This document shows positions 13,601 through 27,039 of a DNA stretch of 64,000 bases, in pieces. Source of the DNA: Cheilinus undulatus (taxonomy: Eukaryota > Chordata > Actinopteri > Labriformes > Labridae); the NCBI RefSeq assembly GCF_018320785.1, contig NC_054873.1, forward strand, positions 20,488,196 to 20,552,195, given 5' to 3'. Each line of letters begins with the position of its first letter. Position 1 is the first letter of the stretch. The notes below the pieces were generated by a model. The model was given only the letters and a program-made list of their open reading frames with translations. It was not told where the DNA came from and searched no databases. A program made the position numbers and the translations under genes.

Positions 13601-16600
13601 GATCTTCCCTTCTCAGTGTATCGGCGGATCGTGGAGTCAGACGTTGGGGATTCCTTCTACATTCGGACACACTTTGAGTATGAGAAGGAATCTCCGTATG
13701 GGTTAAGCTTTAACAAGGGCGAGGTCTTCCGTGTGGTAGACACACTGTACAACGGCAAACTGGGCTCCTGGCTGGCCATTCGTATCGGCAAGAACCACCA
13801 AGAGGTTGAGAGAGGCATCATCCCCAACAAAAACAGGTGACCGCATCTCCATAGACACGTGTCTGCTGAATCTATCATTGTGGGTTAATAATTAATGAAT
13901 TAGAACACCAGAAGACAGGCCAGCATGGTCGTTAAACTTGTTGTCATGTTCATTCCCATGTAATGTCCTTAGGTACTGGCAGTGTTTTGATCAGCCGTGC
14001 CAAGTCTCTGACACATCCATTAGCTGGTGTGACATTAAGACTGTCCCTGTCCTTCTGCCTTTCTTCAACAGAGCTGAGCAGCTCTCCAGCGTGCAGTACA
14101 CTCTTCCTAAAACAGCAGGGGGCGACAGGGCTGACTTTTGGAGGTTTCGTGGTCTTCGAAGCTCAAAGAGGAACCTGAGGAAGAGCAGAGAGGACCTGTC
14201 TTCACAACCAGTCCAAACAAAATTCCCTGCTTATGAGAGGGTCGTACTGAGGGAAGGTAAGGAATCTGACAGTCTGCTTCTCTGAGAGATGAAAGCTGTG
14301 TGCTTAAGATGTAAATATTTTATTGTCTTGTTCAGCTGGTTTCCTGAGACCTGTGGTGATATTTGGACCAATTGCTGATGTAGCTCGAGAAAAACTCTCC
14401 AGAGAAGAACCAGAACTCTTTGAGCTTGCAAGTATGTTCATATGCATGAGAGTGCACAAAGAATAAAGACAACATGATATTTTTTTTTTTTTTTTTACTA
14501 GTAAATCTTTTAACTTTGATTTGTTGCAGAAAGCGAACCAAGAGATGCAGGAACAGACCAGCGGAGTTCAGGAATCATTCGTCTTCACACCATCAAACAA
14601 ATCATTGACAGAGTGAGCATGCCTCCTGTTATCTTATACACTATAATATTATATTTCAGATACGTTTCAACCATTTCCTGTCTTTATTCCATGAAGGACA
14701 AACATGCTGTGCTGGACATCACCCCAAACGCTGTGGACAGGCTGAACTACGCTCAGTGGTACCCTATTGTAGTCTTCCTAAATCCCGATAATAAGCAGGG
14801 TGTGAAGAACATGAGGACCAGACTGTGTCCAGAGTCTAGGAAAAGTGCCAGGAAGCTCTATGAAAGAGCAATCAAACTGAGGAAGAATAATCACCACCTG
14901 TTCACCAGTGAGTAGGCAGAGAGGGTTAAATCACAATAAATTAAAACTATCAATTTTCTCTTTTAATTGTTCATTCTTGAAGAAGTGATCATAAGTATTT
15001 ATTCTCTTCCAGCAACTATTAACTTAAATAATATGAATGACGGCTGGTACGGGGCTCTGAAAGAAACGATACAGCAGCAGCAGAATCAGCTGGTGTGGGT
15101 GTCAGAGGGGAAGGTGAGACACTTCCATTTCACTGGGCGAAATTTTGTATCCTGTTTGTTCGACTGAGCAGCATGCGTGATGATAATTTTTCTTTTCTAC
15201 AGGCGGATGGCACTACAGAGGATGATTTGGACATCCACGATGACCGCCTGTCCTATCTGTCAGCACCAGGAAGTGAATACTCCATGTACAGCACGGACAG
15301 CCGCCACACTTCGGACTACGAGGACACAGACACAGAAGGTGGCGCATACACAGACCAGGAGCTGGATGAGACTTTGAACGATGAGGTGGGTCTACCCACA
15401 GAGCCCGCCATCACTCGCTCTTCAGAGCCTGTGCGAGAAGACCCACCTGTAATTCAGGACACCCCCGGTTACCCTGGTTACCAGCATCCTGTGCAGCCTG
15501 ACCCAGCAAGTCGCATAGATCCCGCTGCTTTCAAGATGGCTGCTCCACAACAGGTAAAGTTCATGTTTAGTTCCTATTGGTCATCACTGATGGATGTTTG
15601 TTGAGCAGGAGAATAGCTTTTATGTTTACTGTTGTCTCTTTGTTCAATTTTAATGTCTGTTGCTAAGTGATAAACATGTTTAGAAGCTACTGGTATTATT
15701 TATTCTGATCACATTTCTGTGATTGATTCTCTGGCTGGTGTAAAAGTGATTCAGTGTAAGGAAGGAGACCTTGGTGTTGGGGTGAGCTGTACTTTTTGTG
15801 CCCTTGGCAGGCTGTGTCATAAATGTCTCTTAACAATACTTCACAGCAAGATGAGGCTGCTCTGCCCTTGCCCTCCTTGCCTCCGCCGGTGGTAGCGCCC
15901 CCTGCTGTTGAGCAGCCTGTACAGCTTGAGGGTATGCACCTAGAGGAGCCGCCTGCTGCAGCCGCAGCTCCTCAGGCTGACTCACTTAGCAGCCCCAGCC
16001 CTGCCCCTGAGCTAATTCAGCCCCCACCACCACCACACGAACCCCACCCGTCTGGACCGCCCGGTCCAGAACCAAAGGTACCCGCTGTTTCACCAGCCAC
16101 TCGGACCGGGCCTGGGCCCCAGCCTGCTGTTTTAACTGCCTGTCTTCTCGCACATGCTTTCCACTCGCTCTCTGCATGACATGCCCACACTGTGTGACTC
16201 ACTGAGCCCACTGTGTGCCTCTGGCTCCCAGAGAAAATGTGCGACAGACTCGTCCACATGCACCACAGTGGGCTGGGAGACCAGAAGGACTGGTACATCT
16301 GAGTCTTTGAAGTGGGTGAAGACATCCACAACCAGCCCTAACTGTTGCCTTTACTTCCTTTGCATGGCTCCTAATGTTTTTGGGTTCCTTTCAGCTTCAA
16401 CTCTTCTGTAGATACTTGATAGTAGCACTGACAGTGGCATCATAGTGGTAGATGTGTCGTCTGTTGTAGTGCCAGTAGTTTGACGTTGCATTAGATGCAA
16501 ACTGAATGTTGGTTGCATGATGAAAGCTAACCTGCAGACAGTATTCTTTGTAACGATCAAGCAAATCTTTTTATGGAAAAATAATGTACTTACCAGCACA

Positions 16601-19600
16601 CTGCATTGTGTCTTCTGTTTAGCACTTCTGTCCTGAGTAGATGCCAACAAATCAACCTTTTCCCATGGGATTAACTCTAGATTTGCTGTCTACAGGCTAC
16701 ACATCATATGTTTGAAATGACGCCTTTCAGAAATGTGCAAATTACTTCTTAAATCAACATTAATAACATTTTTATTTGTAAACTCCATTTTTTTAATGAT
16801 CATTCTTGAAAGGCATCGTGTCAAACAGGCATTCAGAACTGTTTTTGAATAATGGACAAGGGTTTGCTTGTGTAATTGCACTTTGAATAGATGTCTGTTT
16901 AAATGGTTGAAGGATTATTTTAAATTATTTGGTTATTGTTATACATGTTTAGTTCCATGAGGTTTCCGTTTATTTCCCAGAATTGGATTTAATCATAATT
17001 TCTCTAAACCGAGTGTTTTGAAAGCATTTTTATTGACTGCTCTTTTCAAACTGGTGGTGGTAAAAAGTTAAAATGTTCAGGTTAAAATAGACGTATTCAT
17101 ATGCTGATGTTTCTTCACAGATGTACAAGAAAGATCTGTATAATATGGAGGACCCTGTACGAATCAACCACGGCCTGAAGCAGTCTATGAGCTACACTCA
17201 CCAGCCGCCGTACCAGGACAAACAGCCATACCGCGAATACGACCACCCGCCTTACGGATACGATGGAGGCGGCTACACAGAACCAAAGCCTCACAACACT
17301 GACTCTCACCTGCACTACGACAACCGTGTGCCTCATTACAGTGAACAGTGGCCCCCCTACGACCAGCAAACCTCGTCCTCCCAGCCCGCAGGCTACCAAC
17401 AGGGCCACCAGCAACCTATGGGCTACAACCCCCGCTCCCCTTACGAGGACAGACCAGGGAGGGACTACAGTCCTCCTCAGCCACGCTATGATGAGGCCCC
17501 GCCGGTGGGCTATGACGGCAGACCACGCCACAGTAAACCTGGGCCCATTCGTTACGATGAGCCCCCACCCCCGCCCCCACCAGCTGGCTACGACGCTCGC
17601 TCTCCATATGAGGCAGAACCTCACGGCTTCCCCATTAATTCCCCTCGCTCGCCTGAGCCTCCAAAGCAGTTTTACGGAGATGCCGGTCTCAGGCCCACCT
17701 ACATGCCCGGGCCGCCAAACCGGGGCTACAAGCCAGGGATGCACGAGATAAACTCTGAACCCACGATTCCCCCTCCTAAGCCAGAGCCCCTCCCCTCACC
17801 AGGTGAGCCAGCCACCACTCCGGGCTCTAAACACTTCCCTCCTCCACCCCGGGAAGAGCTGGATGAGGACCCAGCCATGAAACCGCAGTCAGTGCTCAAC
17901 AGAGTCAAGATGTTTGAGAATAAACGGTCTGTTTCTATGGACCGGGCTAAAGAGGGAGAGTCGTCAGCTCTCAGGGTGAGTTCCTCACAGAGGTGTTCAG
18001 TTTACATTTCAAAGGGACAAAGAGTTTGTAATTTATTCATTAAGCATACTGGACTGTAGAAGGACCTCAAGATAGTGATGTAATGTCCTGTAACTCTACA
18101 TTTAAAACTTCAGATGAACAAGTTATAAAATATAAAAATAAAGTGAATGTTCTTTTATTGTCTAATGAACAAAGAAAGTTTTTTTTGTAAAGTATGAGTA
18201 TTGTAATGTATTATGTTGCGTATGATGTTATATAATGATTCTTTATCAATTTTTATTTATTGTAACCTTGATTTTAATAAATCGAAAGGTTAGACAGAAT
18301 ACTAGAGCAAAGTTTTGTTATAAACGATGCTCCTGTGATGTGCAGCTTTATAACAAGAGCGAGAGGATGGGGGTATACAGAGAACAGCTGTCCTGCTTGA
18401 ACCATGTTAAGTTTGCACAGCTTATATATTTATTATAAATCTAACGTGAGACGGCAATGTAAAATAATTGTATCAAAGGAGACATGCGGCAGCTGACTTT
18501 TCCCTTTTTGTATATCTGTGGTCTGCTGCGGACAGCACTCGTGCTACCTCAGCCATAACAAGTGGTGTTGTTATCCGTGAACGATCTAATACAGCGGTTA
18601 TATACAGATAAAGACGTAGATGTAGTCGGCAAACTAAGGGGAGAGATCCTTCCTGCAGTAGCGTCACAGCCAGAACTGTCAACAGACGTTCGGGGGGAAT
18701 TTAAAAAAAAAAAGAAAAAGAAAAAAAAAAGAATAGCTTGAAGCATTGATTTAGATCGAGGTTTTGACTTTAAATCGATCTGATTGTAACATTTATCAAT
18801 CGATTGATATATCGATATACATTGATGAATCGTTACACCTCTACCAGATGCTGGTGCCAAATGTTGATGTTTTGATTTAAAATTGCCACTTGGCACTTAT
18901 GACATGAATGAGGGTAATGTAACAAAAGTTAACAGGCCAAAGATGAAGGGGACAGCAGTGAAAAGACAAAATGGATAAGCATGATATGAAACTGCAGTTA
19001 AAGGAATACATTAGTCCTGCACTTGACCTTTGTAGAAGCATTTTATGTTCTCAGGTCAATAAGATTTCATAATTTATTATTATGTAATTGTCCTGCAATA
19101 TCTTTCAGAATTGCTGCATCGTGATATTATAGAGGGTATATTATATTATATGGCGAACTATTGTTGTACTATGAAAAGCTAATATCACTTGATAAACAGC
19201 AAAGCATCTAAAAGGTAAAAATAGGTTTTCCCAGAACACAGTAGTATTTTATGAAGAAGCTGTAGATCTGCAAAACTTGAAACTACAAACCTTTTTGTTT
19301 TGTTTGTTTTTTTTTGGTTTGTCTTGTGAGCTGTGTTGCATGTTAATAGAGATCTGTGTGCATGCAATCCATTCATGTGAAGCAAAATCTGGATCAGAAG
19401 CAAAAACCACCAAACACGGGCGCTCTCTCTCTGTGCTTTTCAGCCTGCCGATGTTCCTAAACCTGTGAGTGCACCTGGTCCAGTCCTCAAAGCCAACTCC
19501 CTCAGCAACCTGGAGCAGGAGAAGACCTATAGGTATGTAGTCCACGTCACAGCGACACCGGCTGCTGAGGAAAACTCAGAGATCCTTGCAAAGATCCTTG

Positions 19601-22600
19601 AATCACTTTATTGTTGTTGGAGCTCCACCTAGTGGACACAAGTCGATTTGTTGCAAGCTTGGAACAAAGGCACAGAACACTTGCAGAAGTCGATTTTTTC
19701 TGACAGATATCCACTCTGCAAAGGAGCAGGATCATTACACAGTTCACTGCAGAATGGTTATGGTTCTCATTCAGATAGTTTCTAAACATTCTTAAATTTC
19801 ATTCAGAGTATAAAAAAAGATATCAAATTTTATCAGAATATTGTCCAGCATGCTCTAGATAAGTCCTGCAGCCTGTCTCTTCTTTACATTTGGCTTTTTC
19901 CTTCTCTGCAGAGCTCCAGAGCCTCAGAAGCCCCATCCTAAACCTCTGGATGATTTAGCGCGTACCAACCACTATGACCCTGATGAGGATGAGGAGTACT
20001 ACAGAAAGCAGTTGTCTTACTTTGATCGCCGCAGCTTCGACAGCAAGGCAATGGGCCAACCGCCACCTGGCATCAACCGCTTCCATGATCTGCCCAAACC
20101 AGCTCAGCTGTCCTACCCATACAACAGGTACAGCAACAATACACCTCCTGCCAGCAGCATTGGCTGGAGTACAACATTCCTCTTTAGCCACTTCAGCTCA
20201 AGAATCCTAATGGATTTGATTAAGTGTGTTGTTTGTTTACCTGCTGCAGGGTTGAGTCTGTAGAGAAGGTGAGCCCAGTAGAGAAGAGATATGAACCTCT
20301 GCCCCAAATCAGCCCGTCATCACAGTACGGTCCGCCTGTGTCAGCAATCCCACCGAACACACTGCCCAAGCTCAGCCCTGGTGATGGTGAGAAATCACAC
20401 TCCACCTGTACTCTTTATCTTCATCATGAACATGTAGAGCTGTAAACATAAACAATGATGCATAAATTCTGTTACTGCGCAAAGGAGTATTTTTTTGGTA
20501 AATAATAAGTGAAATATAAACTAATCTGCAAACATTCATCAAAATGATTAAGTTTGTTTTTCATAAATCTGTCAATCTGTTATAATGAGGGCTCTCAAGC
20601 CTGATTGCAGCACATGCATGAAAAAGCATGGATCTCTTTAATTAGTCTGTTTCTAGTGGCATTTTTCTTCTGCAGTGTTCCATTTTTTTTAACAGGGCAA
20701 AAACTTACGCGTAGAATCCAGAGATGCATTGGTTTAACATGGGCATCAACCAGTATCCGCCCTGCTGACAGACATCACCCATTGGCCAAATTATGTCATA
20801 AACAGATATCAGTTACCAGTGATTATCTGTTGTGTCCAGTCAATTTCATGCTGTCATCTGTTATATCAAAGAAGAGAATTTTACAGGTCAGACAAGGTGA
20901 CTTGTTGGACAAACTGATCTGATTTCATGATCAAATGTGAGAGAAATGTTGGCACAGTAGAAGTGTTGCACCAAAAGAAGTATTAAGAAAACATTGGTAT
21001 TGGTATCAGCTCTAGTTTCTTACTTTAAGTTATTGTCTCCATCTCCTTCTGTTTCCAGTGAACTCCATACCTGAGCCGCTGACCTCGCCTAACCCCAAAC
21101 CTGAGCTGGCTGCTCTCAGGCCGCCCAGCAGGGATGAACCCACACCAGGAGGCTACCTTCCCCCTAGGGGGCCTCTAGACAAACCCCCAGTCAACGGTAC
21201 TGATACAGCACCGCCAAAGACGCTGGGCGCTCCCGCTCCTACCAGCTACAACCGCTACGTTCCTAAGCCGTACACCAGCTCAGCCCGGCCTTTTGAGCGC
21301 AAGTTTGAGAGCCCGAAGTTCAACCACAACCTGCTGCCCAACGACACACAGGTCAAGAGCGACCTCCTCGGGAAGCCCAGCGTGGTGAGCAACAGCGGAG
21401 GGAAGCCTCAGCTGTCACCCCAGCCCCTCGATCATGACAGCGGCCTGGACACCTTCACGCGCACCATGGACAACAGGCCCAAATACCAGCACAATAACAT
21501 CAACGCCATCCCCAAGGCCATCCCTGTGAGGTGAGACTCTCTCGGCAGGTAAATACTAAGGTTGGCAAAGCTGTAAATACTTCAGCTCATAGATATAAGA
21601 AGTATTTTAATGATCGGTTGCATTGAAAACCCAAAGATCTTTTGTCATCATTTTAACCTGAAGCTGCTTCAAGAAAGAGAAAGAGAGGTCCATTTTAACT
21701 TGAGGTGATATTTCTGCCCTTCTCTCATATGCTGTAAAATTTTATTGAGTACAGTATCAAGAATAAGAGTATAGGCATGGTATCAGCACCAATACCAATG
21801 CCTGTAGTGCAGGGGTTTACTTGCAGTTTTGAGTAAATAAAAACTAGAAATTTTGTACTTTTCATTGCCTGTTACTTTGCTGCCATCATATCATTGAAAT
21901 AGGTATTACTTCAGTATTTCCTGTATCATATATACTAAGATAATACTGAGAAAAAAACACACAGACTTGTTTGTCCACTGGTGTGTTATTCTCACGTCCT
22001 CTGCTGTTTTATTCTCCGCTGAGTCTCTGTTACCTGATGACTGATGATGCTTCCCTCCACCCCTCAGCCCCAGTACACTGGACGACGACGACGAGGATGA
22101 AGGACACACCGTGGTGGCCACTGCCCGAGGGATCTTCAACTGTAATGGAGGCGTCCTGAGCTCCATCGAGACAGGCGTCAGCATCATCATCCCCCAGGGT
22201 GCCATCCCGGAGAGCGTGGAACAGGAGATTTACTTCAAGGTGTGCCGGGACAACAGCATCCTGCCCCCCCTCGACAAGGAGAAAGGTCTGTCTCTGACTC
22301 TCTTTATACAGTACCTGTAATACCTTAAAGAAAGAAAACTAGTCTGTAAAACCGTGTTGTTGACTTTAGATAAACATATCCACAGTTTTTTTTCTAAAGT
22401 GGTTATATCAAGTTTCAACTGTGAATTTATTAGATTGCTGTAGATTAAATGCCATAAATTGTCTTAAAGTGACAGGTTGTACCTTTTGTTTGTGGTAAAA
22501 TGTACCTGTGACAAGAAGTCTGAAAAGTGCACATTAAAGCTGCTGAGTGAGAGAACAAGAAGATCTAAAAACAGAATCCAGGCGAGGCAGCAATCACATC

Positions 22601-25600
22601 TTAGAAATGATCTCACTCCCCCTTATTGGATGATGGATAATCATCTGTGCTGATTGATCCCTGGATCCTTAATTTTGTGGAATTCAAATCTTGTTTTGCG
22701 TCTGTACAGGAGAAACGCTGCTAAGTCCGCTGGTGATGTGTGGCCCGCACGGACTCAAGTTCCTGAAGCCGGTGGAGCTACGCTTACCTCACTGTGCGTC
22801 TATGACCCCTGATGGTTGGTCTTTTGCTCTAAAATCCTCCGACTCCTCGTCGGGTACGCTGTCCTCTCTCTGTCCTTTGGGGTCTGTGGGGCTTTTGATG
22901 ATTAGAGAGGAGAGATTTTAATGTTTCGATCATCTGAATCAGCACATTTGTTTTCCCATATTCCGCTTGTTTCTTTTTCATGCATGTGCTGCTGAACCTC
23001 ATGCTTAATTTAAGTTGCACAGCTTTTTTTTTTTTTTTTTGTAAAACTGGCAACTTTCTTTCAACTGCTCCTCCTCCAATTGTTGCTGCTTTTTTTCTTG
23101 AGATTGTAAAATAGTACAAGATAAATGCAGCTTTTTAACAACAGAGGAAATTGAACTCTAAAGGACAATTGAAGACATGCTGTCAAGTCAAATCAAGAGG
23201 CATGGTATGATTTGATAGAAAATTAAGTAAAATGCAGAATAACTGTACAGAATGTTAAGATTACTTTGCAAACATTACAGACTAAGAAACATTTCATATA
23301 CAAAATAGAGGAAAAGATCAGTGGTCTAGCCCAGGGGTAAAAGCTATGTAGTGGACATTACTATGCAAGTCAATGTAGCTACATTAGCTTTAGCAACATG
23401 AGCTTTAGCAAACATGGCTCAAGCAACACAAGCTATATGGATAATGTAGCTACATAGCTAACATTAGCTTTGTATCTTAGTACAGGTACATCTCAAAAAA
23501 TTAGTATATCACAAAAAAGTTCAATATTTTTGGTCACTCATTTCAGAAAGTGAAACCCATATATTATATAAAGTCATTACACATAGAGTGCAATATTTCA
23601 TGCCTTTATTTCTTGAAATGTTGATGATTATGGCTTACAGATAATAAAAACCCAAAATTCAGTGTCTCAGAAAATTAGAATACTGTGAAAAAGTTCAATA
23701 TTTGAAAGTCATGGTGTCACACTCTAATCAGCTAATGAACTCCAAACACCTGCAAAGGTTTCCTGAGCCTTTAAATGGTCTCTCAGTATGGGTCAGTAGG
23801 CTACACAATCATGGGAAAGACTGCAGACTTGACAGATGTCCAGAAGACAGTCACTGACACCCTCCACAGGGAGAGTAAGCCACAGAAGGTCATTGCTAAA
23901 GAAGCTGGTTGTTCACAGAGTGCTGTATCCAAGCATATTCATAGAAGGTTGAGTGGAAGGAAAAAGTGTGGTAGGAAAATGTGCATCAGCATAAGGGATA
24001 ACCGCAGCCTTGAGAGGATTGTCAAGAAAAATCCATTCAAGAATTTGGGGGAGCTTCACAAGGAGTGGACTGAGGCTGGAGTCAGCGCATCAAGAGCCAC
24101 TACGCACAGACGAATCCTAGACATGGGCTACTAATGTGGCATTCCTCTTGTCAAGCCACTCCTGAACCAGAGACAATGTCAGAAGCGTGTTACCTGGGCT
24201 GTGGAGAAAAAGAATTGGACCGTTGCTCAGTGGTCCAAGGTCCTCTTTTCAGATGAAAGTACATTTTGCATGTCATTTGGTAATCAAGGTCCCAGAGTCT
24301 GGAGGAAGAGTGGAGAGGCACAGAATCCACGCTGCTTGAAGTCAAGTGTGAAGTTTCCACAGTCAGTGATCATTTGGGCTGCCATGGCATCTGCTGGTGT
24401 TGGTCCACTGTGTTTTCTGAAGTCCACAGTCATTGCAGCCATCTACCAGGACATTTTAGAGCACTTAATGCTTCCTTCTGCTGACAAGCTTTATGGAGAT
24501 GCTGATTTCATTTTCCAGTAGGACTTGGCACCTGCCCACACAGCCAAAGGTACCAAAAGCTGGTTCAATGACCATGGTGTTACTGTGCTTGATTCTGACC
24601 TGAACCCCATAGAGAATCTATGGAGTATTGTCAAGAGGAAGATGAGGGACACCAGACCCAACAATGCAGATGACCTGAAGGCCGCTATCAAAGCAACCTG
24701 GGCTTCCATTACACCTGAGCAGTGCCACAGGCTGATCGCCTCCATGCCACGCTGCATTGATGCAGTAATTCATGCAAAAGCAGGCCCAACCAAGTATTGA
24801 GTGCATAGAAATGAACATACTTTTCAGAAGCCTGACATTTCTGTTTAAAATATCCTTTTTTTATTGATCTTGTGTAATATTCTAATTTTCTGAGACACTG
24901 AATTTTGGGTTTTCATTATCTGTAAGCCATAATCATCAACATTTCAAGAAATCAAGGCTTGAAATATTTCATTCTATGTGTAATGAGTCTATATAATATA
25001 TGGGTTTCACTTTCTGAAATGAGCAACAAAAACTATTGAAGTTTTTCATGATGTTTTAATTTTTTGAGATGTACCTGTAGATATGCCTAGTAGCTTTGTT
25101 AGCCTTAGCTCCTTTATCTACGTTTGCTGCATTAGAATGTTTTCATGGAGGATAAGCTTTTTTCCTATGAGAAGACTGTTTCCTCTGCTTTATTAACTGT
25201 TTTGTGAACGGGTTGTGCAGGTCAGGTTTTTAACTTAACTTGTTGTATCATAACCCTTACCTTAACTCCTGTCCTCACCTAACCCAAAATTTAATCTGAT
25301 TTTATTTTGAAAGTTTTAGAACAGATGTAGTGGCTCACACTAGCTGTTTGCAAGAGGCAGCCAGACCCTTCTCTCATAATTTGGGGATGGGGGTTTAACA
25401 TAGAGTAATAATTGCATTTAAACTTTAATTTGAAAATAATGATAATAGAAAATGAGTGTTTGACTGTTTGTAAAGTATATATGGTAACAAAAAGCAGTAG
25501 TTGTGCAAAGTGTAGACTGTAGTCATGGGAATACATGGGTTTATACTTTTAAAAACAGGATATCCTGAGATGTTTTTTTTACTTTATTAAACAGTCAGTA

Positions 25601-26991
25601 TAATTTCTCAGTACATCTGACCTCTGTAGGTGAATAAATGACGGACAGATATCTGCAGATAAATTGGAAAATATAAATTTAAAAAACTTTCAGGCTTTAA
25701 AGCCTTCAACATTTGATGTGTGTTCAATCATTTATTTTAAATGGCAACATATTTTTCCAAAATGTATATAATTTGTTTTTATTCATTACTTAGTTTATTT
25801 TTATGAATGGATTAAACAGTTTGACCATTGCTTGCTTCCTATGCCACTGCACTGCTATCATAATTTGATTTATTCGCTAAAGGTAGAATTGAATAATAAG
25901 CATTATAGGTGTGAAAATGACATGCTGACTGATAGTTATGTTACTACTGATGCTGGTGAATTGAAGAGTACTTACTTATTTAACTTTGCAACTGGATTTA
26001 TAGTAATCTGCTGGTTTACTAATGCATGAAACAGCTAACTGTGTTGAATAAGTGATTGCTTTAACCTTGGCTTGTTACATTAACACTCTGTAATCATCAT
26101 GACTTTATTTTTTATTACTGTAAAACTTCATAATTAGCCCAGGACTTTAATTGAATTCAGTCTAAAAGTCATCCTTCCTTTATTTGGGACAGGCATCAGT
26201 ATGAGACAGGTCTTAAGTAATTCAAACAAAACTCATGCACAGTGTTTTGCCCATATTGATTATGTCTGCATGTGCAGAGGTTTTTGTCCTCAAAGCAGGC
26301 AGCCTGGGTTCAAGTCAGCCTTTGGCTCCTTTCCCACATGTCATTCCTCTCCTTCTCCCTCTCCCTCTCCCTCTCTCTCTCCCCCAGTTTCTGTCTCTAT
26401 CCACTGTCCTATTTCAAAAAAGGCCCATAAACAAATATTCAGATAGAAACCAAGCACACCTTAGATAGAAAAGACTAGCTTCTAGGATTTACACCAGGAA
26501 GAATATTTAACTGTCTACAAATTCAGGATATTGATTAACAAATTAAAAATCATTAATTTCATTTTTGAGACAGTCCATTTATATAAACCTGCTGCAGTGT
26601 TAGGAGAAGGAGAGAGCCCCTGTACTATAATAACTGATGAGTGCTGTGATGCCTGTGGAGCTTAGTAAATATATCAGAATGTCTTTAGTTTTTAAAACCA
26701 TATGTTATAGCATTCAAATTTTGCTTTGAAGGTTTAAAAACATTACTTTTCATATTATTAACATTTAATTCCATTTCAAAAGCCACTAGAAGCAGCAGAG
26801 TTTTCTCTATCCCTGCCTGTAAGCCAGCCCTACCTTCATTAGTCAAATGATTTGGCATCACCAGGCTAGTAATATTAAGGGGATCGCAGACTGTGCATTT
26901 CTGACAGTCACTCTCATAGACTGTTCATCTGAGACACTGTATATCTCAAGGAAGTGCTGTAATTTGCCGGTACAATGTATTTCCAGTTGTA

Positions 26992-27039
<48 letters not shown>

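Larger units (their letters stand above)
23262..25330. repeat. GCTA-rich dispersed repeat, split by a Tc1 element
   Basis: The left part (23,262-23,480) and right part (25,080-25,330) flank the Tc1 element. They match, in order, the uninterrupted repeat at 27,072-27,615: TTGCAAACATTACAGA, a TAGCTACATAGCTAACATTAG core, then an AGGTTTTAA...CCTTACCTTAA right part. Confidence 0.65.

Noticed and set aside
17115..17744. 209-codon open frame on the - strand
   Set aside because: It is the shadow of the GC-rich, Pro/Tyr-rich tjp1 exon 20 on the other strand.
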